Shown piece by piece: positions 51,625 to 59,966 of a DNA stretch of 64,000 bases. Where the stretch lies: assembly GCF_006363895.1 (NCBI RefSeq), contig NZ_CP040953.1. One strand, written 5' to 3'. Under the pieces are notes generated by a model. It did not search any database, had not been told where the DNA came from, and was given only the letters and a program-made list of their open reading frames with translations. The position numbers and the translations under genes are program-made. Source of the DNA: Methylopumilus universalis (GTDB taxonomy: Bacteria; Pseudomonadota; Gammaproteobacteria; Burkholderiales; Methylophilaceae). How positions within the stretch are numbered: the stretch's first letter is position 1; every line of letters begins with the position of its first letter.

Positions 51625-52525
51625 CTCTCTTAAAAAAAATGCTTTGAATCTTAAGGTTGATTTAAAGAATTTTTTAGTTCTTTGCAAGTTGCGAGTTAAT
51701 TCTCTTATTGTTTTTACTGCTGTGATAGGGATGTTTTTAGCTACCCCCGGGATGGTGCCATTTAATCTATTGCTAAGCTCTGTTTTCGGTATTGCTTTTG
51801 TTTCGTTTGCAGCAGCAGCTTTTAATTGTTTGATTGAACAAAAAATAGATGCTGTGATGGCAAGAACAAAAGGAAGACCAATAGGTACAGGACAATTGTC
51901 ATCCGAACGCACTATAGTTTATGCAAGTATTTTGGGAGGCATTGGATTAGCAATTCTTTTTTATTATGTGAACTCTCTAACAATGTGGCTTACTCTTGCA
52001 ACTTTTTTCTCTTACTCTGTCATTTATACAATTTTTCTTAAGCCTGCTACGCCAATGAATATTGTTATTGGTGGGGCCTCTGGCGCCATGCCTCCTATTT
52101 TAGGGTGGGCAGCAGTTAATAATAGCGTTGGACCGGAAGCGCTAATTTTATTTTTAATTATTTTCTGCTGGACGCCACCTCATTTTTGGGCATTGGCACT
52201 TTATCGGAGAAATGATTATGCAAAAGTAGGTATACCAATGTTACCTGTCACACACGGCGAGTCTTTCACATTGTTACAAATTGTTCTATATACAATCATT
52301 TTGATTATTGTGACTATGGCGCCATTTAGTCTTGGTATGAGTGGGCTTATTTATTTAATTTGTGCCACCATTCTTAATGCTTTTTTCTTGTACTATGTAA
52401 TTATGCTTTATAAAAACTACTCAGATAAATTGTCCATGAAAACATTTAGATATTCTATTATCTATTTAAGTTTGATTTTTTCTGCGATGTTAGTTGACCA
52501 TTACTTTAAATTTACTCTTTATTAA
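51617..52525 (+). CDS. ctaB: Protohaem IX farnesyltransferase
   Basis: Membrane prenyltransferase of 302 residues that adds a farnesyl group to haem B, forming haem O, the substrate of the upstream CtaA. It has about nine helices and the two Asp-rich regions: AFNCLIEQKIDAVMARTKGRP (NxxxDxxxD-type) and the second loop near PHFWALALYRRNDYAKVGIPM. Conserved RVNSLIVFTAVIGMFLA starts the core. It overlaps ctaA by 8 bases, so both are translated from one message. Confidence 0.97.
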   Translation: MLSSLKKNALNLKVDLKNFLVLCKLRVNSLIVFTAVIGMFLATPGMVPFNLLLSSVFGIAFVSFAAAAFNCLIEQKIDAVMARTKGRPIGTGQLSSERTIVYASILGGIGLAILFYYVNSLTMWLTLATFFSYSVIYTIFLKPATPMNIVIGGASGAMPPILGWAAVNNSVGPEALILFLIIFCWTPPHFWALALYRRNDYAKVGIPMLPVTHGESFTLLQIVLYTIILIIVTMAPFSLGMSGLIYLICATILNAFFLYYVIMLYKNYSDKLSMKTFRYSIIYLSLIFSAMLVDHYFKFTLY

Positions 52526-52545
52526 GATTATAAAAGGACAGTTAA

Positions 52546-53019
52546 ATGAATTTAGAAAAAGAAAAAAATGTATTATTTGAACTAATGGCAATTATTGTTG
52601 GAGCAATTGTAGGGGGAATTTTATTTATTTCATTCGTAACCTATGATTTTCAGAGCGATACTAGTTCTAACGTTATGGTAGAAAGTAAAATTAAGGATAA
52701 TATTCAGCCAGTAGCAAAGGTAGAGTTAGCTCAGGCTATTGCAGAAGGATCGGCTTCGGGAGGAAAATCAGGAGAGGAAGTCTATAAGGCTGTTTGTTTA
52801 ATGTGCCATCAAGCTGGTATGTTAAATGCCCCAAAACTTGGTGACGTGCAAACCTGGGCTCCAAGAATAGCTCAAGGTTACGAAGTGCTTGTTCAGCATG
52901 CCATCAAAGGAATTCGATCTATGCCAGCAAAAGGCGGAAATACATCTTTGTCTGACAGTGAAGTTGCAAGCGCGGTCTTATATATGTCGAATTCATCAGG
53001 CGCTAACTTTAAAAAATAA
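52546..53019 (+). CDS. Membrane-anchored cytochrome c5-type protein
   Basis: A 157-residue protein with an uncleaved N-terminal membrane helix (MAIIVGAIVGGILFISFV) and one C-terminal haem domain: CLMCH for covalent haem and a Met ligand in GIRSMPAKGGNTSLSD, the c5/c555 pattern. It is likely an electron donor from the bc1 complex to the oxidase. It is 20 bases after ctaB, closing the plus-strand oxidase gene set. Confidence 0.92.
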   Translation: MNLEKEKNVLFELMAIIVGAIVGGILFISFVTYDFQSDTSSNVMVESKIKDNIQPVAKVELAQAIAEGSASGGKSGEEVYKAVCLMCHQAGMLNAPKLGDVQTWAPRIAQGYEVLVQHAIKGIRSMPAKGGNTSLSDSEVASAVLYMSNSSGANFKK

Positions 53020-53025
53020 TTATCC

Positions 53026-53838
53026 ATGGCAATTTACGCAATTGGTGATATTCAAGGTTGCTACTACTCTTTTCTAGATCTACTAAAAAAAATTAAATTC
53101 AAACGCGGCAGAGATCAACTTTGGCTCGTAGGTGATTTAGTCAATCGTGGCAATGGGTCATTAGAAATTTTAAGATGGTGCTATAAAAATAAATCCTCAG
53201 TGACTGCCGTGCTAGGCAATCATGACCTTCATGCATTGGCTATCAAATATAAGGTCATTGAGCCAGATGACGAAGATACTTTGTCTCGCCTTCTTAAAGC
53301 AAAAGACTCAGATTTACTTTTTAAATGGTTAAGATCGCTCCCATTAGTGCATTATGAAAAAAAACACTTAATGGTTCATGCGGGTGTAATGCCTCAGTGG
53401 ACCATTAAGGATGCTCTTAAATTCTCAAAAGAAGTAAGTACGCAACTCCGCAGTAAAAAATACATAGAATTTTTATCTTCTATCTATGGCAATAAGCCAG
53501 AGAAGTGGTCTAGCACTTTAAATAAAAATGATAAAGCAAGAATTGTCATTAATGCGACAACAAGACTGAGGGCTTTATCTTCTGACGGAGCTATTGATTT
53601 TACCTATAAAGGTGAACTTAAAAATATGCCTAAAAAATTAAAAGCTTGGTTTGATTTTCCTAAAAGAAAAACTAAAGATAACGTTATTATTTTTGGCCAT
53701 TGGTCAGCACTTGGGCTTGTCACAAGAGGAGATATTTTTTCGATTGATACAGGCTGCGTTTGGGGAAGAGCTTTAACGGCCATCAGACTTGATGATAAGT
53801 CAGTATTTTCTGTCAAAGCTAATTCAAAAGATATCTAG
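53026..53838 (+). CDS. apaH: Bis(5'-nucleosyl)-tetraphosphatase, symmetrical
   Basis: Hydrolyses Ap4A and similar alarmones to two ADP; also removes Np4 caps of RNA. The 270-residue metallophosphatase has the motifs GDIQGCYYSFLDLL, VGDLVNRGNGSLEI, LGNHDLHALAIK, VHAGVMPQW and GHWSALGLVT. Start MAIYAIGDIQGC is canonical. It is 6 bases downstream of the cytochrome c gene; the stop abuts that of the convergent kinase with no spacer. Confidence 0.96.
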   Translation: MAIYAIGDIQGCYYSFLDLLKKIKFKRGRDQLWLVGDLVNRGNGSLEILRWCYKNKSSVTAVLGNHDLHALAIKYKVIEPDDEDTLSRLLKAKDSDLLFKWLRSLPLVHYEKKHLMVHAGVMPQWTIKDALKFSKEVSTQLRSKKYIEFLSSIYGNKPEKWSSTLNKNDKARIVINATTRLRALSSDGAIDFTYKGELKNMPKKLKAWFDFPKRKTKDNVIIFGHWSALGLVTRGDIFSIDTGCVWGRALTAIRLDDKSVFSVKANSKDI

Positions 53839-54774
53839 TTAATTATTTTCTTCGATTAATTTTTTTGTATAAAGCATTTCGATGTCATCACGGGTAGGGC
53901 GATGATTCTGACCTCCTTGATTTTGAATTTTAATAGCACCCATCACAGAAGCTAATCGACCAGTAGATTGCCAATCCCATTTCTTAGAAATTCCATATAG
54001 AAGACCTGCGCGATAAGCGTCGCCGCACCCTGTTGGATCAATAGTTGATTGAACCTTAATGGGTTCGATCTTATATGTTTTATGATCAGCATAAATGATT
54101 GAGCCTTCACTACCCCTAGTAACAATTAATGCCTCTACTTTTTTAGAAATTTCTTCTAAAGAAAGAGAAGTCTTTTCTGATAAAAGAGTTGCTTCATAGT
54201 CGTTCACCGCAATATATGTAGCATCATCAATAAATTTTAAAAGTTCTTCACGATTAAACATTGGCAGCCCTTGACCAGGATCGAACATAAAGGGGATATT
54301 AAGTGCCTTACATTCTTTAGCGTGATTCATCATGCCATCTTTTCCATCTGGCGCAATAATCGCTAAACATACATCCTTCACTTCTTTAATTTTGTTCTGA
54401 TGAGATTCCACCATAGCGCCTGGATGAAAAGCTGTAATTTGATTGTCACTGAGATCAGTTGTAATATATGCCTGCGCTGTATAGAGACTTTTAATTTCTT
54501 TGATATATGAAGTATCAATTCCATTTTGATTAAGCCAGTCAAAATAAACGGAAAAGTCGCTACCTACCGTTGCCATAATGACAGGATTTTCATCGAGAAG
54601 CTTAAGATTGAAAGCAATATTTCCTGCGGTACCGCCAAATTCTTTCCTAAGTTCTGGCACATAAAAAGCCACACTTAATTTATGAATACTTTCAGGCAAA
54701 ATATGGTTTTTAAATTGGTCTTTGAATACCATAATGGTATCGAAAGCCATAGAGCCACAGATGAGTATACTCAT
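53839..54774 (-). CDS. PfkB-family carbohydrate/nucleoside kinase (adenosine kinase-like)
   Basis: A 311-residue ribokinase-fold protein. The N-terminal sugar or nucleoside site contains ELRKEFGGTAGNIAFNLKLL, and the C-terminal PfkB signature is DPTGCGDAYRAGLLYG with the catalytic Asp. The set of residues is most like the bacterial 'adenosine kinase/carbohydrate kinase' group seen in methylotrophs and other betaproteobacteria; substrate cannot be fixed. It overlaps hemJ by four bases (ATGA). Confidence 0.85.
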   Translation of the reverse strand: MSILICGSMAFDTIMVFKDQFKNHILPESIHKLSVAFYVPELRKEFGGTAGNIAFNLKLLDENPVIMATVGSDFSVYFDWLNQNGIDTSYIKEIKSLYTAQAYITTDLSDNQITAFHPGAMVESHQNKIKEVKDVCLAIIAPDGKDGMMNHAKECKALNIPFMFDPGQGLPMFNREELLKFIDDATYIAVNDYEATLLSEKTSLSLEEISKKVEALIVTRGSEGSIIYADHKTYKIEPIKVQSTIDPTGCGDAYRAGLLYGISKKWDWQSTGRLASVMGAIKIQNQGGQNHRPTRDDIEMLYTKKLIEENN

Positions 54775-55184
54775 GCTGGTTTAAATTCGACTAAGTAAAT
54801 TATGACAACAAGAGCTATTACAGGCACCTCATTAAACCATCGGAAATAGATATGGCTATGCTTATTTTTATTGTTTTTAAAATCAATAAGATGTTTAAAA
54901 CATAGATAGTGATAAGCAAGCAATAAGATTACAAGACCTATTTTAATTTGAAGCCATTGTTCAGTGACTCCATAGAGATTCCAAAGCCATCCTCCGAAAA
55001 GTATTGTTAAAAAAGCGCCGGGTGTCATGATGCCAAAAAAAAGCTTTCTTTCCATGACTTTGAATCTTTCATGGCTAATTTTATCTTTACTCATGGCGTG
55101 GTAAACAAATAGCCTTGGCAAATAAAAAAGGCCAGCAAACCAAGTCACCATAAATATAATATGAAGGGTTTTTATCCAGAGCAT
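54771..55184 (-). CDS. hemJ: Protoporphyrinogen IX oxidase, HemJ type
   Basis: A 137-residue membrane protein with about four helices. The conserved start MLWIKTLHIIFMVTWFAGLFYLPRL contains the haem-linked His, and later the VMERKLFFGIMTPGA and WLQIKIGLVILLLAYH segments match HemJ, the oxygen-independent protoporphyrinogen oxidase of bacteria that lack HemG or HemY. It follows hemF (10643) in the haem pathway. It is the first gene of the hemJ-kinase pair, divergent from the FAD/Fe-S oxidoreductase across 203 bases. Confidence 0.9.
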   Translation of the reverse strand: MLWIKTLHIIFMVTWFAGLFYLPRLFVYHAMSKDKISHERFKVMERKLFFGIMTPGAFLTILFGGWLWNLYGVTEQWLQIKIGLVILLLAYHYLCFKHLIDFKNNKNKHSHIYFRWFNEVPVIALVVIIYLVEFKPA

Positions 55185-55313
55185 TTTGGGTGTTTTTGAG
55201 AAATTAATCTGAACTTTGTTAAAGTCATTGGATTCATAAAATGATAAGGGACGGGCTCTTTAAGCCGAGTAAATTGAGTTCATATTTTAACTGAATTTTT
55301 TGCCTAAAGTTCA

Positions 55314-55363
55314 ATAACCCTATGGGTTATAACGTTGTTAGCAATTCTCCTCCATGATATGCT
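55314..55363 (+). promoter_or_regulatory. Palindrome and promoter-like boxes upstream of the FAD/Fe-S oxidoreductase
   Basis: ATAACCC-TAT-GGGTTAT (55314-55330), a perfect 7-bp inverted repeat, lies just upstream of TTGTTA (55335-55340), 17 bases, TATGCT (55358-55363). The geometry would suit an activator or repressor site. The 203-base interval 55185-55387 otherwise holds nothing I recognise. Palindrome observed; promoter weak. Confidence 0.4.
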
Positions 55364-55387
55364 CATGGTTAAATTAAATTTATTTAA

Positions 55388-58300
55388 ATGAACGCCCCAA
55401 TACTCAAATCTATTTTTAAAACGCAACCATTTCCAATCAATCGATTGCGTGAAATACCCTATAACTATACTTCGTTTTCAGACCGAGAAATTGTCATTAG
55501 ATTCTTGGGGGAAAATGTCTGGAATATTCTGAATGAATTGAGAGACGAAAGAAAGACAGGCCGATCTGCTCGAATGCTTTTCGAGGTGCTAGGTGATTTA
55601 TGGGTAGTTAATAGAAATCCTTACCTTCAAGATGATCTTTTAGAAAATCCGAAGCGACTGAAAGCATTAGTAGATGCTATGTATCATCGTATCCATTCGA
55701 TTGGGGAGCGAAGTTCTGGCAATGCTAAAGTCATTGAGCTTTCTGAGGCAGCGCATAAGGCAGTTAAGACTTTTGAAAATGATTTCAAGTTGGTCAAAAA
55801 ACTTAGAAGAAAAATTTTTTCTAAATTAAAAAAAGTCACTAAAAAAGATAATATTCAATTTGATGGATTGGCTAGAGTATCTCATGTAACTGATGCAACG
55901 GACTGGAGAGTTGAATACCCATTCGTGGTAATAAACCCAGATCACGAAGAAGAGATGGCGCACATTGTTAAAGCTTGTATCGACCTTGAGTTAACGATTA
56001 TTCCTCGAGGTGGAGGTACAGGATACACTGGTGGGGCTATTCCGCTCTCCCCGTTCTCAGCGGTCATTAATACCGAAAAACTTGATGATATAAGCAATGT
56101 CGAATATCAGAATTTACCTGGTGTTAGTGAGCGTGTGCCTGTTGTGAAGTGCGGTGCTGGGGTTGTTACAAGACGCGCTATGGAAATGGCGACAAATAAC
56201 GGTCTTGAATTCGCTTGTGATCCAACATCAGCAGATGCATGTTGTATTGGTGGCAATATTGCAGTAAATGCTGGCGGAAAGAAAGCGGTTCTGTGGGGGA
56301 CAGCTTTAGATAATTTAGCTTCTTGGAAAATGGTTGACCCTAATGGTAATTGGATTGAGATTGAAAGATTAGACCATAATCTTGGCAAAATTCATGATGT
56401 AGATTTGGTGCGCTTTAAAATTAGTCGTTACAACACTAATGGTAAAGACTTAATTGATAAGCCAGAAATATTAGAAATTCCAGGAAGCAGTTTTAGAAAA
56501 ATTGGATTAGGTAAGGATGTTACTGATAAATTCTTGAGTGGGCTTCCAGGTGTCCAAAAAGAAGGCTGTGACGGACTTATCACATCTGGTACTTTCATCC
56601 TTCATAAAATGCCAAAGTATATAAGAACTGTATGCTTAGAATTTTTTGGTAATGTCTCTCATGCAGTTCCAGCAATTGTTGAAATCAAAGATTATTTAGA
56701 TCAATCAAATAGCACGCTCTTAGCTGGCTTAGAGCATATGGATGAGCGTTATATTAAGGCTGTTGGATACAGCACAAAAGCTGCAAGGCAAGAGCGTCCC
56801 CGCATGGTTTTGATTGCTGATATAGCTAGTGATGATGAAGATGCTGTAGGAATTTCAGCTTCTCAAATTGTCCAGATAGCTAATTCAAGAGATGGCGAAG
56901 GTTTTATAGCAGTTTCAGCAGATGCACGAAAACGTTTTTGGCTAGACCGTGCAAGAACAGCCGCTATTGCAAAACATACGAACGCATTCAAGATTAATGA
57001 AGATGTTGTAATTCCCTTGCCAAAGCTTGGTGAATATTCTGACGGTATTGAAAGAATTAATATTGAGCTTTCAATTAGAAACAAATTAAAACTTTTAGAT
57101 GATTTAGAAACTTTTATTGAGCACGATAAGTTTCTTTATGAAGAAGAGGGTTTGAATTCAGATCCAGAGCTTAATCAAGTTAAGCAAAAAATGAGTATAG
57201 ATTTGATTCATGGATTAAGGGAAAAATGGGGCCAGATGCTCGACAATTTGGATGGTCCGCTTTCATCACTTCTTCAAAGAAATGTTGATATTGAATATAA
57301 ATATGAAAATATCTTTAGAGCCCTTCAATCTTATGAGTTAAGAATTTCTTGGAAGAAAGAACTTAAAGATCCACTTCATGAAATTTTTAGTGGAAGAGAG
57401 TACCAGGCCTTCCTACTTAAGCTAGATCAAATACATAAAAATACTTTGAAGAGCAGGGTATTTATAGCCCTTCATATGCATGCTGGAGATGGTAATGTGC
57501 ATACCAATATTCCAGTCAATTCAGATGACTACCAAATGATGCATGAAGCGCATGAGGCGGTAGTGAGAGTTATGGCTTTAGCTAAAAGCCTCAATGGTGT
57601 TATTTCTGGCGAGCACGGCATTGGCATTACAAAAATGGAATTTCTAGATGAGAGCACAATTGAAGCATTTGAGAAATATAAAAATAAAGTAGACCCCTTT
57701 GGACATTTTAATAAAGGCAAACTACTTCCAGGATCTGGTTTAGAAAATGCTTATACGCCAAGCTTCGGATTATTAGAGCAAGAATCGATCATCATGGAAC
57801 AATCTGCTATTGGAGAAATCGCAGATTCAATAAGTGATTGCCTGCGATGCGGTAAATGTAAGCCCGTTTGTACTACTCATGTTCCGCGCTCTAATTTACT
57901 CTACAGCCCAAGAAATAAAATTTTAGCAACTTCACTTCTGATCGAAGCATTTCTATATGAAGAACAAACAAGGCGTGGCATTTCAATTAAACATTTTGAT
58001 GAATTCAATGATGTAGCTGATCATTGCACTGTCTGCCATAAATGCTTAAATCCATGTCCGGTAGATATTGATTTTGGTGAAGTCTCTATCGCTATGCGAA
58101 ATTTTCTAAGGGAGCAGGGTAAGCGTCATTTTAGTCCAGGCACTGCTCTAGCTATGACTTATTTGAATATGAAAGACCCTGTCACTATTAAAATTATGAG
58201 AACTTTAATGGTTGATTTCGGTTACAAAGCTCAACAAGCTGGGCATAATCTATTAAAAAAACTTGGTGTTATTAATTTATTTAAAAATAACCCACCTTCT

Positions 58301-59251
58301 ACAATTGGCAAGGCTCCAATTAAGTCTCAGATTGTTCATTTCTTAAATAGGCCTATGCCTAAAAATATGCCCACTAAGACATCAAGAGCTCTTCTTGGCA
58401 TAGAAGACGATAAGCTTGTTCCCGTAATAAGGAATCTACAAAAAATCAATGAAGACTCTGATGCAGTTTTTTATTTCCCCGGATGTGGCTCTGAAAGACT
58501 TTTCTCTCAAGTAGGCTTGGCGACCCAAGCAATGTTATATGAGGTAGGTGCTATTACTGTGCTGCCGCCAGGTTATTTGTGTTGTGGTTATCCGCAAACA
58601 TCGTCTGGCAACCATGATAAAGGTCAAAAAATAACTTCTGATAATCGTGTTCAATTTCATAGAGTCGCTAACACGCTTAATTATTTAGATATTAAAACAG
58701 TGATTGTTTCTTGTGGGACTTGCATGGATCAATTACAAAAGTATGAATTTGAAAAAATATTTCCTGGTTGTAGATTATTAGATATTCATGAATATCTCAT
58801 GGAAAAAGGAATAAAAATGGAAGGTGTATCAGGTACGAGATATATGTACCATGACCCATGCCATAGCCCAATGAAAACATATGCGCCTAGCAAAGTTACA
58901 AATGCATTGATGAATACAAATGTACCTCTAAATGATCGCTGTTGCGGTGAGTCTGGAACGTTTGCTGTAGGTAGGCCAGATATTGCAACGCAAGTTAAAA
59001 AGAGAAAACAAGAAGAAATTGAAAAAGGCATTCAAAAAATGGGCGAGGATCAGCCAGAGACTTTAGGAGAAGTGAAAATTCTTACTTCCTGCCCTTCTTG
59101 TCTGCAAGGGCTTGCTCGTTACGGAGAGGATACAAATACGACTGCAGATTATATTGTTGTTGAATTGGCTAAGAATTTATTGGGCGCCAATTGGATGCAA
59201 AATTATGTCGAGAGCTCAACCAAAGGTGGCATTGAGAAAATACTTTTGTAA
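55388..59251 (+). CDS. DUF3683-FAD/Fe-S oxidoreductase (D-lactate dehydrogenase/GlpC-like fusion)
   Basis: A 1287-residue cytosolic or membrane-associated enzyme. In order: DUF3683 (about 1-160), FAD-binding domain with PRGGGTGYTGGAIPL near 205, FAD-oxidase C-terminal region with SGEHGIGITKMEFL near 740, two 4Fe-4S ferredoxin motifs CLRCGKCKPVC (about 818) and CTVCHKCLNPC (about 880), and two CCG domains (PGCGSERL, 1028; CCGESGTFAVG, 1184) as in GlpC/GlcF. It most likely oxidises a 2-hydroxy acid such as D-lactate or glycolate and passes electrons to quinone. The three activities fused make a complete single-chain dehydrogenase. Substrate is unproven. Confidence 0.88.
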   Translation: MNAPILKSIFKTQPFPINRLREIPYNYTSFSDREIVIRFLGENVWNILNELRDERKTGRSARMLFEVLGDLWVVNRNPYLQDDLLENPKRLKALVDAMYHRIHSIGERSSGNAKVIELSEAAHKAVKTFENDFKLVKKLRRKIFSKLKKVTKKDNIQFDGLARVSHVTDATDWRVEYPFVVINPDHEEEMAHIVKACIDLELTIIPRGGGTGYTGGAIPLSPFSAVINTEKLDDISNVEYQNLPGVSERVPVVKCGAGVVTRRAMEMATNNGLEFACDPTSADACCIGGNIAVNAGGKKAVLWGTALDNLASWKMVDPNGNWIEIERLDHNLGKIHDVDLVRFKISRYNTNGKDLIDKPEILEIPGSSFRKIGLGKDVTDKFLSGLPGVQKEGCDGLITSGTFILHKMPKYIRTVCLEFFGNVSHAVPAIVEIKDYLDQSNSTLLAGLEHMDERYIKAVGYSTKAARQERPRMVLIADIASDDEDAVGISASQIVQIANSRDGEGFIAVSADARKRFWLDRARTAAIAKHTNAFKINEDVVIPLPKLGEYSDGIERINIELSIRNKLKLLDDLETFIEHDKFLYEEEGLNSDPELNQVKQKMSIDLIHGLREKWGQMLDNLDGPLSSLLQRNVDIEYKYENIFRALQSYELRISWKKELKDPLHEIFSGREYQAFLLKLDQIHKNTLKSRVFIALHMHAGDGNVHTNIPVNSDDYQMMHEAHEAVVRVMALAKSLNGVISGEHGIGITKMEFLDESTIEAFEKYKNKVDPFGHFNKGKLLPGSGLENAYTPSFGLLEQESIIMEQSAIGEIADSISDCLRCGKCKPVCTTHVPRSNLLYSPRNKILATSLLIEAFLYEEQTRRGISIKHFDEFNDVADHCTVCHKCLNPCPVDIDFGEVSIAMRNFLREQGKRHFSPGTALAMTYLNMKDPVTIKIMRTLMVDFGYKAQQAGHNLLKKLGVINLFKNNPPSTIGKAPIKSQIVHFLNRPMPKNMPTKTSRALLGIEDDKLVPVIRNLQKINEDSDAVFYFPGCGSERLFSQVGLATQAMLYEVGAITVLPPGYLCCGYPQTSSGNHDKGQKITSDNRVQFHRVANTLNYLDIKTVIVSCGTCMDQLQKYEFEKIFPGCRLLDIHEYLMEKGIKMEGVSGTRYMYHDPCHSPMKTYAPSKVTNALMNTNVPLNDRCCGESGTFAVGRPDIATQVKKRKQEEIEKGIQKMGEDQPETLGEVKILTSCPSCLQGLARYGEDTNTTADYIVVELAKNLLGANWMQNYVESSTKGGIEKILL

Positions 59252-59252
59252 T

Positions 59253-59966
59253 TTAAAAGGGTATCAATAAGCCAGTCGTGACGTTCTGAATAATTCGCGT
59301 AATACTGCGCTCAGTTTTTTCAGATAACGTAAAAGCTAGAAAATCTGTTCTACCAATAATTTTTCCAAACTCTCTTTCAAAAGATAAATTACTTTCTTTT
59401 TCATTTATTTCATTCGCTAGTAAAAAGAATTTACCGGAGCTATCTTTAGTGTTAGAGAGTTTCCAAACAGCTGTTTCAATATTGCGAGAGGCGTTGTACA
59501 ACATCTGAGGATCAACGGAGTCAAATAAATAAAATTCTTTTTTGCCTCCATGAGCTTTGATAAGCATTGTATAAATACCCACAATAAATGGAAGCACTTT
59601 GTCGCCTTTATAGTCCTCGCTAAATGTTAAATAAATAGCATCCGTGCCTTGAGCATTATTGATAGCTTCAAAATTCCAATTATGGTTTCCATTAAATACC
59701 CAATTCACCATTTTTTCAGGATCTTCAGACGTACTTTTTTTTAATTCAGAAGGATTTCTTTTGTAAAGCTTAATCATAAGTGTTTTTAAACTTTGAATAT
59801 TTTCTCTGATCTCATGATCAGCCATACGATCAAAATCTGTTTTTCCAAGCTGTCTTGCAGACCGCCTATCTGGCTCAACAATTTCTTTTGCATGTGAAAT
59901 GGGAAGGGACACTAAAAATACCAAACAAAAAAAGAAATAATAAAATTTATTCATTTTCTTCTTCAT
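59253..59966 (-). CDS. Exported protein of unknown function, coupled to phoR
   Basis: A 237-residue protein with a signal peptide (about residues 1-26, ending SHA). I do not recognise a domain. The mature part is alpha/beta and contains the segments DHEIRENIQSLKTLMIKLYKRNP, TDAIYLTFSEDYKGDKVLPFIVGIYTML and FDSVDPQMLYNASRNIETAVW. It ends in a hydrophobic tail (TGLLIPF). The ATG overlaps the phoR stop (ATGA), so it must be translated with phoR and probably belongs to the Pho regulon. A phosphate-stress envelope role is plausible; nothing more can be claimed. Confidence 0.75.
   Translation of the reverse strand: MKKKMNKFYYFFFCLVFLVSLPISHAKEIVEPDRRSARQLGKTDFDRMADHEIRENIQSLKTLMIKLYKRNPSELKKSTSEDPEKMVNWVFNGNHNWNFEAINNAQGTDAIYLTFSEDYKGDKVLPFIVGIYTMLIKAHGGKKEFYLFDSVDPQMLYNASRNIETAVWKLSNTKDSSGKFFLLANEINEKESNLSFEREFGKIIGRTDFLAFTLSEKTERSITRIIQNVTTGLLIPF

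Noticed and set aside
51598..51912. Antisense frame at the ctaA/ctaB junction
   Set aside because: Overlaps two certain genes and has no recognisable protein features.
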